A program made the position numbers and the translations under genes. Shown here piece after piece: positions 1-11,497 of a stretch of 60,000 bases of DNA. Origin of the DNA: Takakia lepidozioides (Eukaryota > Streptophyta > Takakiopsida > Takakiales > Takakiaceae); contig CM060732.1 in the NCBI GenBank assembly GCA_030704615.1, forward strand, positions 2,978,001 to 3,038,000. The letters are read 5' to 3'. The notes beneath the pieces are model-generated. The model saw only the letters and a list, made by a program, of their open reading frames with translations. It had not been told where the DNA came from and did not search any database. How positions within the stretch are numbered: position 1 is the stretch's first letter; every line of letters begins with the position of its first letter.

Positions 1-44
1 ATAATAACACAGAACACTCCGCAACGGGAGTTTCCTTTTTCGTA

Positions 45-679
45 TTGGTCTATGGAAAAGCACCTCTGGTGCCGACAAGTTGGGCCGCCCAGGACGTTGA
101 GGAACCGGCAGTAGCGGCGGTACTGGAAGAACGCGAGCGTTTGTTAAAGCTCGCAAAGTACAACATTGCCAAAGCTAGGAAACGGTATGAAAGGCAGGCG
201 AATCGGAAGCGGAGGGAAGTGAAGTTTGAGGCAGGCACAGAGGTCTGGTTGAACATCAAGAATTTCCGACTACCTCCAGAAGTGAGTCCGAAGTTCGTAC
301 CTCCGTATGCGGGTCCCTTTCGCATTCGGAAGGTTATGAATGAGGATGTGTATGAATTGGAGCTGCCGGCAAACAGCAAGGTGCACCCAGTATTCCATGT
401 CTCCCTTTTGAAGCCTTACTTCAAAGATGAAGCCGTCCGAATCGGCATCAAGTGTTGCGTCCGCCACCTATGCTGTTGGATCATGAAAATGAACCTGAGT
501 ACGAGGTGGAGGCAATACTTAAGTCGAGGAGGTTCAGGAACCGAGAAATGGAGTATCTTGTGAAATGGAAGGGCTATCATCATGTGGAGGCATCTTGGGT
601 GCGTGCCTCAGAAATGGGAAACGCATCCGAGGCGGTTGCAGCTTTCGAAGGGCGACCTCAAAAGCGGAAGAAGCGTTGA
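45..679 (+). pseudogene. Chromovirus integrase C-terminus and chromodomain, frameshifted
   Basis: The region encodes the C-terminal part of a Ty3 polyprotein. It starts in the integrase core tail (VYGKAPLVPTSW), passes the GPF/Y-type module (PPYAGPFRIRKV, then VHPVFHVSLLKPYF) and ends in a chromodomain with EYEVEAILKSR, EYLVKWKGY and ASWVRASEM, followed by a basic tail. Chromodomains direct integration to marked chromatin. Copies B and C read EARPNRHQV where A loses two bases near 431, so the chromodomain continues in another frame (452-679). No single protein can include both parts, so this copy is defective. Confidence 0.88.
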
Positions 680-1585
680 TGGGGACATCAACCTTGGAGC
701 GTGGGGGAGGAAATGCATGCTTAGCCCGGTTTAGCTAGCTCAAGAATCCGATTGCAAAAACTTGTATTGTACAAAAATTTGTTATAAAGGAAATGGGTTC
801 CAAATATTGTGCGTCCTATTGTGTTTGGAATGGTGATGCATGGTGTGGTTGGCTAGTGTGTAGAATGCATGCTAGCTTACAAAAGTGGGAGAGGTAAATT
901 GGGTTAATCGTGTGTTTGCGCAGTGCCGAAATCGGGTGACTCCCATCCAAGGGGCAAGGAAATTTGCGCCTTCTTTGGGAGTTCACGTGCTAGTGCGCAC
1001 CTGGCGCGTGCGCGTACTATAACTGCGCTACCGAGGGGGTTGCCTTGTAGTGCGGGCTAACGCGGAAGCTACGTGCTTCCGTTCACGTACTATAATCGTG
1101 TAGCCTCGGGACGAAGTCGTAGTGCGGCTTCGGCGTGTTCCCGTACCTCAGGCCAGCATTCCAAGGCGGACCCAATTGTAGTGATTGGGGCGCACGGTTG
1201 GTTCAAGGTTATCTTCCTAGTCAAAGAGGGTTCCAGGTGAACCCTTGCTCAAGGTGATGCCAAAAGCGGCATCATGAGCGATCGCAAGCAATGTTGTTGC
1301 AGTAAGGCGATTCGATCCTCGGGGAGGATCGTTCCTTGGCCTTGAAGTAGGCCAAGAAGAGTGCACTGGTAGGAGCTGGAGAGGCTCCACCCTTGGCCGG
1401 GACTTGGAGGAAGTCGGCCGAACTAGCTAGTGGAGAGTAGAGTCAAGTGTGGGGTTTGGTTCTTTGCCATGGGACGCCATGGTACGGAAACAAACTCCTT
1501 GATGTGGGACGCCACAACTTGGATGTTCGTTTCTACAAAATGGACAAGTCGATGAGGACATCGACTCCCTGTTGGTAGGGGTGTG
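680..1585 (+). other. Chromovirus A 3' internal untranslated region with polypurine tract
   Basis: About 0.9 kb of non-coding DNA lies between the chromodomain stop and the LTR. The same stretch follows the chromodomain in copies B (7898-8486) and C (16949-17832). It is rich in GC inverted repeats around CGTACTATAAT and TAGTGCGG. A purine-rich run, GGTAGGGGTG, sits just before the LTR and is the likely polypurine tract. I see no gene here. Confidence 0.6.
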
Positions 1586-2311
1586 TGTCGCGGCCCTTTG
1601 CCTTGAGGGCAGGGGGTCGGGACACAAGAGGGGCTGCCCCTGTGGTGGGGGCAGTGGCAGCGATAGGTACGGGGGCTGAAGCACCCTTGAGTGCCCAAAG
1701 CACTCAAGGAGGCGGAGGCGCTCACTAGGTGGAGCCCCGCACACCGGGTTGCGGTGGGGGTGGCTCCACAATGGGTGGTGGTAGCTTAGTGGGACTTAGT
1801 GGGGGTGGCATAGGACTCACCATGGGGGTGGAGACCTTGTGGTGGGAGTCGTGGGGAGTCTTGGGACTCATCACGGTCCATAGGGGCCGTGGTGAGCGGG
1901 CCAAGACTCACCGCGACTCACCACCGGGAATCGAGGGTCTTCGTGGTGGTTCCCCATAAAATGGCATGGCTGGTTGTGAAACCCCCGCGGACAGCTACAG
2001 AAGTATATATAGGGAGTAGTAACCCCGAGAACGGTGCAAGCCCGTTGGTGACCAAAAACTAGTGAGTAAGCGAGCGAGCCGGAAAGCGACCAAAGAGTGG
2101 GGAGCTGTTCCGGACTGCCATCTACCAAAGGGAATTCTCCTAGTCCCAATTAGGTGGAGGGTTTTTAGAGGGAAGCGAAGGGGGACCGTTATGTCCCGGT
2201 GAGCAGCCGAAGCTCCAAGTTGGCCCGACGGCCAGGTTGGGAGTCAGGCGCGCGCATCAAAGCGAGTAACTATGACTTGAAGGGGAGTTTACCGAAGTGA
2301 GGTGCGCGACA
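1586..2311 (+). repeat. Chromovirus A 3' LTR, 726 bp
   Basis: The LTR starts TGTCGCG and ends CGCGACA, giving a 7-bp terminal inverted repeat with canonical TG and CA ends. The 5' LTR of copy B (13106-13832, 727 bp) has the same ends and nearly the same length, which fixes the boundaries. A TATA box lies about two thirds of the way in. Confidence 0.85.
2004..2012 (+). promoter_or_regulatory. LTR TATA box
   Basis: TATATATAG lies inside LTR A, about 300 bp before the LTR end, where a Pol II core promoter for element transcription is expected. It is kept in the other LTR copies. Confidence 0.6.
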
Positions 2312-3220
2312 CTAAGTCCCAGATCTGACTGGGCCCAGAACTGGAAAAACGGTGCCGAATTTCCGATTTTGGGTGCCAGTCAGATCTGGGACTTAGCCGT
2401 TTTCGGCCCCAAACTGGAAAAATGGCGTTTTTTTTTTTTTTTTTTTTTGGCGCCATTTTTTCCAGTTCGGGGCCGAAAATGGCTAAGTCCCAGATCTGAC
2501 TGGGCCCAGAACTGGATAAACGGCGCCGAATTTCCGATTTTGGGTGCCAGTCAGATCTGGGACTTAGCCGTTTTCGGGCCCGAACTAAAAAAATGGCGTT
2601 TTGTTTTTTTTTTCGGCGCCATTTTTCCAGTTCGGGGCCGAAAATGGCTAAGTCCCAGATCTGACTGGGCCCCGAACTGGAAAAACGGCGCAGAATTTCC
2701 GATTTTGGGTGCCAGTCAGATCTGGGACTTAGCCGTTTTCGGCCCCAAACTGGAAAAATGGCGTTTTTTTTGTTTTTTTTTCCCTGCGCCATTTTTCCAG
2801 TTCGGGGCCGAAAATGGCTAAGTCCCAGATCTGACTGGGCTCAGAACTGGAAAAACGGCGCTGAATTTCCGATTTTGGGTGCCAATCAGATCCGGGACTT
2901 AGCCGTTTTCGGCCCTGAACTGGAAAAATGGCGTTTTTTTTTTGTTTTTTTTTCTTTCGGCGCCATTTTTCCAGTTCGGGTCCGAAAATGGCTAAGTCCC
3001 AGATCTGACTTGGGCCCAGAACTGGAAAAATGGCGCCGAATTTCCGATTTTGGTGCCAGTCAGATCTGGGACTTAGCCATTTTCGGCCCCGAACTGGAAA
3101 AATGACGTTTTTTTTTTTTTTTTTTTGGGCGCCATTTTTCCAGTTCGGGGCCGAAAATGGCTAAGTCCCAGATCTGACTGGCACCAAAATCGGAAATTCG
3201 GCGCCATTTTTCCAGTCATG
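2312..3220. repeat. Foldback tandem array, about 168-bp units, left end of MULE1
   Basis: The word CAGATCTGACTGG recurs near 2320, 2491, 2658, 2826, 3001 and 3166, a period of about 168 bp. Each unit is an inverted repeat. GGCTAAGTCCCAGATCTGAC and its reverse complement flank a GGCGCCGAATTTCC core. A second inversion, AACTGGAAAAATGGCG against its complement, is separated by a tract of T. Open frames inside this block are artefacts of the repeat. The words GGCTAAGTCC and GGCGCCGAATTTC return in the right array at 7313-7560, which ties both blocks to one element. Confidence 0.85.
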
Positions 3221-5180
3221 CAGGTAATTCGAAGAGCGGATGGATGGAAATCCGGCGTCGGATTTCCATCCGCCAGCTAACTTGGCGCGCAAAATTTCCG
3301 TCATGCAGGTAATTCGAAGAGCGGATGGATGGAAATCCGGCTCCGGATTTCCATCCGCCAGGTAGGTCGGCGCGCAAAATTTCCCTCATGCAGGTAATTC
3401 GAAGAGCGGATGGATGGAAATCCGGCGCCGGATTTCCATCCGCCAGGTAGGTCGGCGCGCAAAATTTCCCTCATGCAGGTAATTCGGAGCGCGGATGGAT
3501 GGAAATCCGGCGCCGGATTTCCATCCTCCAGGTAAGTCGGCGCTGCAAATTCGGTAGGGCGGCGCGCCAAATTTCCCTCACGCAGGTAATTCCGAAGCGG
3601 ATGGATGGAAATCCGGCGCCAGATTTCCATCCGCGCAAGTAGGGCGACGCGCCAAATTTCCCTCACGCAGGTAATTCCGAAGCGGATGGATGGAAATCCG
3701 GCGCCGGATTTCCATCCGCAAGGTTGGTTGGAGAGCGGATGGATGGAGATCCGGCGCCGAATTTCCATCCTGCAGGCAACTCGAATCCCGGATGGATGGA
3801 AATCCGGCGCCGAATTTCCATCCTGCAGGTAATTCGAATCCCGGGTGGATGGAAATCCGGCGCCGAATTCCCATCCAGCAGGTAATTCGAATCTCGGGTG
3901 GATGGAAATCCGGCGCCGAATTTCCATCCAGCAGGTAAGTCGGATCGCTGGCGTATGGATATTCGGCGCCGAATTTCCATTTGCCAGGAATTTCGAAGCG
4001 CTGAATTACCTTCCTGCAGGTAATTCTGAGCGTGTCCGATTGATTTTTCGGATTTTTCTTGGAATCCTTCACTGCTAGAGGCGAATCGGAACAGCCTCGG
4101 ACGGAAATTCGGCGCCGTTTTTCCATTATGGGAGGTTTCTGCGACTTCCTTTAAGGGGGCCCCGATGGAAATTCGGCGTCGAATTTCCATCCGGGGGATG
4201 GTCTCTGTCGGAGAGGTGCCGGCCTCTCCGCCGCTCTGTTGGATATTCGGTGCCGAATTTCCGTCCAGGGGTTGAAATATGACGGCCAGGTGCCGGCCTC
4301 TCCCCCCTCCCCGACTGCATTGGAACGGCCCCGGATGGAAATTCGGCGCCGTTTTTCCATCTGGGGAGGTTTTTATGTCGGCCAGTTTTCGGCCTGACCC
4401 CCCGACACGACTTCCTTTGGGGGGGCCCGGATGGAAATTCGGCGCCGAATCTCCATCCAGGGGATGCTCTCTGTCGAACACGTGCCGGCCTCTACGCCCG
4501 AGGCGACTTCATCCGGGCGTCCCCTGTTGGATATTCGGTGCCGAATTTCCGTCCGGGGGTTGAAATGTGACGGCCAGATGTCGGCCTCTCCCCCCTCCCC
4601 GACTGCATCCGAACCGCCCCGGATGGAAATTCGGTGCCATTTTTTCATCTGGGGAGGTTTTTATTCGGCCTGACCCCCGACACGACTTCCTTTGGGGGGG
4701 CCCAGATGTAAATTCGGCGCCGAATCTCCATCCAGGGGATATTCTCTGTCGCACACGCGCCGGCTTCTGCGCCCGAGGCGACTTCATCCGGGCTTCCCCT
4801 GTTGTATATTCGGTGCCGAATTTCCATCTGGGGGTTGTAATGTGAGGGCCAGATGGCGACCTTTCCCCCGAGCCGACTGCATCCGAAAGGCCTCGGATGG
4901 AAATTCGGCGCCGTTTTTCCATCCGCGGAGGTTTTTACGTCGGCCAGTTTTCGGCGTGACCCCCCGACAGGACTTCCTTTGGGGGGATCCGAATGGAAAT
5001 TCGGCGCTGAATTTCCATCCGGGGGATGTTCTCTGTCGAACAGGTGCCGGCATCTCTGCCCCAGACGACTTCATCCGTGCGGCCCCTGTTGGATATTGGG
5101 TGTCGAATTTCCATTCGGGGGTAGTAATGTGACGGCACGGTGCCGGCTTCTCCCCTTCAGCCGACATCATCCGGACGGCC
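3215..5180. repeat. Palindrome-word array, MULE1 left side
   Basis: Dense copies of a palindrome of the form GGAAATNCGG-CGCC-G sit about 50-90 bp apart. The left half carries the CCGGCGCCGG version (GGAAATCC arm) and the right half the TCGGCGCCGA version (GGAAATTC arm). Spacers such as GCAGGTAATTCGAA and GACGGCCAG also repeat. Apparent reading frames on both strands here follow the repeat and are not genes. Confidence 0.88.
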
Positions 5181-5400
5181 CCCCAGTTTTTGACTGCATA
5201 CCGTTGGCAGTTATTGCGCAAAGACCAGGGGCCGCATTCCGGAGACAAGGTTCATTAACACTCTGACTGTGGATTTTTGATTTGGATCAGGCTTCGTCGC
5301 TCGGACAAATCGGCATCACATTCCTTCCCATCGCTGCATCCCCCTTCTACCAGGGAGCTTGCCCGCACGCCATCCTGGCAGTCTTGTGTGCACATCTTCC

Positions 5401-7312
5401 ATGGCGGAAAACCCGAGCGCTACAGTGTACTGCCCTCCTCACGAGCATAGAGCTTCATTTCCGTGCAGAGGGGACATCTGCCGGGTGATGGAGAAATATC
5501 TGTGCGTTCGATACCACCTGAAACCGGGGTCGGTTTTTTTGGAGGAGGAAAGGAAGGACTCAAACGGCCTTGTTGTCGAGAGTATTGTTGTGCTCCACGA
5601 TGATTTCGGCGATGGCAGGGAATGGCAAGTTCCACCATCGGACAGCGTCATATACAGGGCTGTTGGGGACTTCATTTGCCCGCCAAATGCACCTTCTATC
5701 CTGGCGCCTTCCACGAAACAATCCGCGAATCAGAGAGTGGCTACCTCAAAGAGAGAAGTCCGCAACGAAGTAAATCCAGAGCCGAACCCATCCATGAAGA
5801 CGAGCGAGAACCGGGTTGTTCACAACCTGTCCGACTCAGACGAGGTCATGGAAGTTCCGAGGTCGTCCTGGAGATCAGGCAAGTCCTCAATGGACGTCAG
5901 TGGAGGAGGGAGTCATATTCCCAGCACGAGCACCGCAGTTCAATCTATTCTTGAAATTCTGCGAGGGCTTCACCTGGAGGGACACCGGTCGGAGCTGGCC
6001 GGGCTGGACTATAGCAAGTTGGCAATTAAATCGGTTACATGCCTTCCCGCCGACGTCGACGGTAATATCTTCTTTGAGTTCCCTCCTCGGGCGGACTACT
6101 CGAGGGCGTCCGGAATGTTGACAGATATGGATAGAAAACATGACGGTCATCCTTGGTGCGTTACCAAAACCACCAGCATGAAGATGCTCGATGGTGTGCG
6201 GGTGCGCTACGTTGTTTGTGCGGGCGCGTTGCGGTGTTTCTCCCCAACTTGCTTCCACTTTAAATCCAGAGGTCATAGGAACGAGACCGATTGGACAGGC
6301 ACAACTCATCAACCATTTCGAGCTCATGAGAAGGTTCCGAACTCCACATTTAAGTGTGCGCATTGCAAAGAACCACCACACTGCATGTCTGTTTGTAATG
6401 CCAAGCAGTTCTATGTGTTGCACCGTTTCCCTGACCTCACCCGAGCTTGCATACACGTTGGTTCCCATTGTCACAAATTGGCGAGGGGGAACTCGCGGGA
6501 GGCTGCCCACGAGGCAGAGCAGCTCGTTCAGGAGGAGGTTAAGTTGAGACCGGGTGCCAAACCCAAACAGATACAGTTCCAAGCCACCCATAAGATGGCA
6601 TTGGCCAGAATTATGTCGGAAGACGGCTCCGATAGAGTTCCTCTCGATGAGAAGGAAATGGAGGCATTGCTGGAGTCGGTGTCCCACGTATGTTCACCGA
6701 ATGTCCGAAACCACATTGTCTCATGCAAACAGAAAATTGGGCGTGGCTCGGATATGCACTCCATTCTGGAGGTGAAGTGACGATGTGGATATGACTACAT
6801 TCATGGAAATAGGTTTCCAGGACAAGGGACTGAGGCAGATCGTTGTTTCGTATTCAAAATGTCCACGTGTGGACCTGGCAGCGGCGTCGAACTGGTCGAC
6901 AGGATGACGAGTGGGGACTTGTCAAACAGTTGGGTCATGTTCGACCATATCAAGCGAATTACAAATCACCAGTGGGTGACAATGGGTGCACATGTCTACG
7001 ACACCCACTGCAGGATGCTAATGACAATTGCTATTTGTGAGATGAAAGGAGAGGACACACAATCGGAGATGCTTCTTTGGCAGGGAATAAACGAACAGAT
7101 GGCCAAGGCGGGATTGCCCCCTCCCAGTTTCCGTGGTTTCATGGCGGACAACGCACAAGCAAATTGGGCTGCCATCCGAAGGGTGTACGGGCAAGACCCC
7201 AATGTTCCCATGGAAGGCAAGGAGAGATCTTGTGGGTTCCATTTTCTGTAGAGCCTTTCGCAGTACACAACCAGGCTCGTGGCGCCAGATTTCAGAGAGG
7301 AGCACCGTTTCT
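5401..7312 (+). pseudogene. MULE1: SWIM/MULE-type transposase-like gene, 3' truncated
   Basis: The frame from MAENPSATVYCPP matches the MULE2 protein (40686 onward) along its length. It has an N-terminal module with LEEERKD and WQVPPSDSVIYRAVG, an acidic linker, a cysteine/histidine-rich middle (HDGHPWCVTKT, NETDWTGTTHQPF, FKCAHCKEPP), and the start of a RNase H-like DDE core (GAHVYDTH, FRGFMADNAQANW, CGFH). TGA at 6778 replaces the CGA of MULE2 and TAG at 7249 replaces a CAG. Homology stops at 7312, where palindrome array begins, so the third acidic residue and the SWIM finger are missing. I chose the start by matching the MULE2 N-terminus (MAPNSYAIVCCPP). It is a non-autonomous remnant. Confidence 0.82.
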
Positions 7313-7660
7313 CTTTTTTGGGCCGAAAACTGGCTAAGTCCCAACATGCACTGGTACCGTGTCTGGAAAAATGGCGCCGAATTTCTTTTTTTTGGGCCGA
7401 AAGCTGGCTAAGTCCCAACATGCACTGGTATAGTGTCTGGTAAAATGGCGCCGAATTTCCCTATTTTGCGCCGAAAACTGGCTAAGTCCGAACATGCACT
7501 GGAAAAATGGCGCCGAATTACCTGTCATGAGGGGACCTATAGCCGCGGAATTCGGCACCATTTTTCGCCAGAGAGACCTATTACCGCGAAATACGTCGCC
7601 GTTTTTTCAGGATACGGACCCTATTACCACGAAATTCGGCGCCATATTTGCACATGTCGC
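7313..7660. repeat. MULE1 right-side word array
   Basis: Three units carry CTGGCTAAGTCC, AACATGCACTGG and AAAATGGCGCCGAATT. They are followed by units built on CCTATTACCGCGAAAT with GGCGCC-like cores. The first set shares words with the left array at 2312-3220. Confidence 0.8.
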
Positions 7661-7847
7661 TGGGAATTGGCATGAGCGGAAGACGAAATATCATGAGCAC
7701 AACTGTCAAAACTACAATTTTCCCTTCAAGGGGCCGAATAATATATTTGTTTTTCCTGACACATTGCATTAAATTATTGTTTTTTATTGTTTTTTATTTT
7801 CGAAATTTGTACTTCTGCTCATGAAAACCGATTGTTTTACTACTCCG

Positions 7848-7897
7848 CTCATGCCGCTCATGCCGCTCATGCCGCTCATGCTCATGAAATAGCTAAC
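7848..7897 (+). repeat. GCTCATG short tandem at MULE1 right end
   Basis: Four copies of CCGCTCATG occur in a row, then CTCATGAAATAGCTAACCTCC. MULE2 ends with the same CTCATGAAATAG and AACCTCC (44412-44432), so this marks a shared element terminus. The retrotransposon sequence of copy B resumes right after it. Confidence 0.65.
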
Positions 7898-8486
7898 CTC
7901 CTTTTGGCATCACTTTGCGCAAGAGTTCACCTCGAACCCCCTTTGACTAGGAAGATAACCTTGAACCAACCGTGCGCCCCAATCACTACAATTGGGTCCG
8001 TCTTGGAATGCTGGCCTGAGGTACGGGAACACGTCGAAGCCGCACTACGACTTTGTCCCGAGGCTACACGATTATAGTACGTGAACGGAAGCACATAGCT
8101 TCCGCGTTAGCCCGCACTACAAGGCAACCACCTCGGTAGCGCAGTTATAGTACGCGCACGCGCCAGGTGCGCACTAGCACGTGAACTCCCAAAGAAGGCG
8201 CATGTTTCCTTGCCCCTTGGATGGGAGTCACCCGATTTCGGCACTGCGCAAACACACGATTAACCCAATTTACCTCTCCCACTTTTGTAAGCTAGCATGC
8301 ATTCTACACACTAGCCAACCACACCATGCATCACCATTCCAAACAAAATAGGACACACAACATTTGGAACCCATTTCCTTTATAACAAATTTTTGTACAA
8401 TACAAGTTTTTGCAATCGGATTCCTGAGCTAGCTAAGCCGGGCTAAGCATGCATTTCCTCCCCCACGCTCCAAGGTTGATGTCCCA
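7898..8486 (-). other. Chromovirus B 3' untranslated stretch, truncated
   Basis: This is the reverse complement of the 680-1280 region of copy A. I see no gene. The break at 7898 falls at TTTTGGCATCAC. Confidence 0.6.
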
Positions 8487-10136
8487 TCAACGCTTCTTCC
8501 GCTTTTGAGGTCGCCCTTCGAAAACTACAACCGCCTCGGATGCGTTTCCCATTTCTGAGGCACGCACCCAAGATGCCTCCACATGATGATAGCCCTTCCA
8601 TTTGACAAGATACTCCGTTTCTCGGTTCTTGAACCTCTTCGACTTAAGTACTGCCTCCACCTCGTACTCAGGTTCATTTTCATGATCCAACAGCACAGGT
8701 GGCGGACGCAACACTTGATGCCGATTCGGACGCGCTTCATCTTTGAAGTAAGGCTTCAAAAGGGAGACGTGAAATACTGGATGCACCTTGCTGTTTGCCG
8801 GCAGCTCCAATTCATATACATCCTCATTCATAACCTTCCGGATGCGAAAGGGTCCCGCATACGGAGGTACGAACTTTGGACTCACTTCCGGAGGTAGTCG
8901 GAAATTCTTGATGTTCAACCAGACCTCCGTGCCTGCCTCAAACTTCACTTCCCTCCGCTTTCGATTCGCCTGCCTTTCATACCGTTTCCTAGCTTTGGCA
9001 ATGTTGTACTTTGCGAGCTTCAACAAACGCTCGCGTTCTTCTAGTACCGCAGCTACTGTCGGTTCCTCAACGTCCTGGGCGGCCCAACTTGTCGGCACCA
9101 GAGGTGCTTTTCCATAGACCAATACAAAAGGGGAAACTCCCGTTGCGGAGTGTTCTGTGTTATTATAACAGAACTCTGCCGCGTCTAAGTGTTCCACCCA
9201 GTCTATTTGGTCTGCCGACACGTAATTCCGCAAGATCTGCTTCACTACGGAATTCACTCTTTTTGTTTGGCCGTCGGTCGTAGATCGGAAGGCGGTGCTC
9301 ATCTTCAGCCTCGTCCCCATCTTCTTCCAAAGTGCCCTCCAAAATTTACTCGTAAACTTTGGATCGCGGTCCGAGACAATATCCTTTGGGACTCCATGAT
9401 GCTTTAAGACGTGGGCGAAGTAAAGTCGCCCTGTTTCCTGCGCCGTTGTCGTCTCCTTGGTGGGGATGAAATGACCCATTTTATTGAACCTATCCACCAC
9501 CACCATGATTGCATCGAATCCTTTTGACAGCGGCATAGCAGTCATGAAATCCATCGAGACGCTTTCCCAAGTCCCCTCTGGAATTGGCAAGGATTGTAAC
9601 AGCCCCGCTTGCTTTTTGTACTCGCTCCGGTTTTGTTGGCATGTGGTGCATGTCTTGACATATTCATCTGCCTCCTCCCTCAGTTTGGGCCAGAAATACT
9701 CTTTCTTCAAGAGTGCCGCAGTGCGCTTGGCTCCGCCGTGGCCCGCAAGCGGGCTATCATGGCATTCTCTCAAGAGACTATCCCTGATCCCTCCTTTCGG
9801 CACGTAGAGACGCTTTTGCTTATACCGGAGCAGTCCATTTTGCAAGTGGAACTGCGATTTAACCCCCATCCTCAAGTCCTGCATCACGGACTTCGCCAGC
9901 TCATCCTTCCGGCAAGCCTTCCGGATCTTCCTTTGGAGCGCCGTCTCGCCCTTGTACACCAACAAGAGCTGCTGCTTTCTACTTAAAGCATCGGCTACCA
10001 CGTTGTCTCGTCCCGGTTTGTACTGGATATCCATGTCGAACATTGCCAAAGTATCTTGCCACCTAAGTTGTTTTGGGGACAACTTGGGCTGCGTGGCAAA
10101 ATACTTCACCGTGACATTGTCCGTGAACACCTTCAC
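8487..10136 (-). pseudogene. Chromovirus B RNase H end, integrase and chromodomain
   Basis: This 549-codon frame starts in the RNase H tail and connection (KQLRWQDTLAMF, ADALSRKQQ). The integrase zinc finger follows (H and H in HDSPLAGHGGAKR, then CTTCQQN). The catalytic core shows SMDFMTAMP for the first Asp and VSDRDPKF for the second. The third acidic residue is lost: DGQTKRVNS stands where copy E keeps DGQTERVNS, a Glu to Lys change. The GPF/Y module and an intact chromodomain end the frame. The frame is shifted relative to the reverse transcriptase at about 10136. Confidence 0.9.
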
Positions 10137-11497
10137 TGGGTTGGAACCAACATAGTGGCGCCAAGCTCAAGACAGTGCACCACCGCCTTCATCTCTTTCT
10201 CGTGCGTCGGCCACCGTCGCTCCACTTCATTCAGTTTCTTACTTTCGTAAGCCACTGGACGTCCATCTTGCATCAGTACACCCCCAATCGCGAAGTCCGA
10301 CGCATCTGTATGTATCTCGAACGGACGATCGAACTCCGGGATTTTCAAGACTGGAGCTTCCGCCATCCGCTGCTTCAATTCAGCAAAAGCGTGGCCACAC
10401 AAGGTGTTCCATACCCAGACTTTGGTTTTACACAGAAGGTCTGACAACGACCCCGCGATCTTGGCGAAATTTCTCACATACTTCCGGTAATAGGAGGCGA
10501 GTCCTAGGAAGGATCGCACTCCCGGGACCGAAGTCGGAGGCTCCCAGTCCAAGATCGCCCTCACCTTTCTATCATCCATTTTGATCCCATCCTGTGTAAT
10601 CACATGCCCCAGGAACTCCACTTTTGTGACCCCAAATTCGCACTTTGAAGCTTTGGCATACAGCTTCCCTTCTCGCAATTTTTGGAACACCCTTTTCAGG
10701 TGCTCCAGGTGCTCCTCCTTTGTTTTCGAGTACACCAAGATGTCGTCGATGTACACGATCACAAAGTCATCCAACCACTCCTGAAAAAGGTTGTTCATCA
10801 GCGTGCTAAATGTCGCTGGTGCATTGGTGAGCCCAAAAGGCATCACCAAGAACTCATATGAACCATACCTTGTCCTGCACGCAATCTTCTCCTTATCTCC
10901 TTCCGCCACCCAAATTTGATGATAGCCGGAGCACAAGTCGATCCGGCTGAAATACTTCGCTCCTGCCAACTGATCGAAGAGGTCGTCGATCCTTGGCAAA
11001 AGGTACCGGTTTTTAATAGTCACCTTATTCAGAGCCCTGTAATCGACACACATCCGCAGCGTCCCATCCTTTTTATCTGCAAATAGCACCGGGGCTCCGT
11101 AAGGTGACTTACTCGGCCGGATGTACCCCTTTGACATTAGATCTTTGAGCTGAGTCTTCAGCTCGACCAACTCTCTGTGGCTCAACCGGTAGGGCACCTT
11201 GGCAGGCGGTTCCGATCCCGGTATCACCTCAATCTTGTGGTTAACTCCTCTTCGCGGTGGCAAACCGCTTGGTAAATCCTCCGGCATCACATCCTGGTAT
11301 TTCTCCAAAATCCTCTTGATCCAATCTGGGCTCGGCTCCCCATCGCCTTCTCCCTTTACTTCTCTAATGTAGAGCAAAAACTGGGGCTCGTGTGCCTCCT
11401 CCACGGCCCACTCCCTTGCTGACAGAAGGTTTATTCGCGCCCTCCCACGGGTTTGGGCGTTTCCGACACTCGTAAGACCTCGCCACCATTCCCACAT
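10133..11497 (-). pseudogene. Chromovirus B reverse transcriptase and RNase H
   Basis: The frame holds the Ty3 reverse transcriptase: [57 protein letters not shown], and the active site [10 protein letters not shown]. RNase H follows with [16 protein letters not shown] and [10 protein letters not shown]. It joins the upstream protease frame only by a frameshift near 11430 and the integrase by another near 10136, so this copy cannot make one polyprotein. Confidence 0.9.

Larger units (their letters stand above)
1..2311 (+). mobile_element. Ty3 chromovirus copy A, 3' end
   Basis: This is the 3' end of a chromodomain-bearing Ty3 LTR retrotransposon whose 5' part lies outside the window. Order on the plus strand: integrase C-terminus with chromodomain (to 679), a long internal untranslated stretch (680-1585), then a complete 3' LTR (1586-2311). 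Copies B, C and E in this window match it closely but lie on the minus strand. The LTR ends inside a word of the following palindrome array (CTAAG then TCCCAGATC), so A probably inserted into the left array of MULE1. Confidence 0.9.

Noticed and set aside
50-379. Minus-strand frame opposite the integrase (also 8788-9117 plus)
   Set aside because: A shadow of the integrase coding strand with the same codon pattern.
1427-1959. Gly-rich and Ser/Pro-rich frames in LTR DNA (also at 13457, 33520, 38419)
   Set aside because: They occur in every LTR copy and come from GGTGG/CCACC-rich sequence.
714-2311. A 1.6-kb LTR starting at TGCATGC after GGGGGAGG
   Set aside because: The 5' LTR of copy B ends at GCCGCGACA after 727 bp and the ACTTG duplication of copy E confirms that terminus, so the LTR is about 726 bp.
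2289-5270. Many long open frames on both strands (e.g. EIRRRISIHP repeats)
   Set aside because: They follow the tandem palindromes; the same peptide appears in several frames and on both strands.
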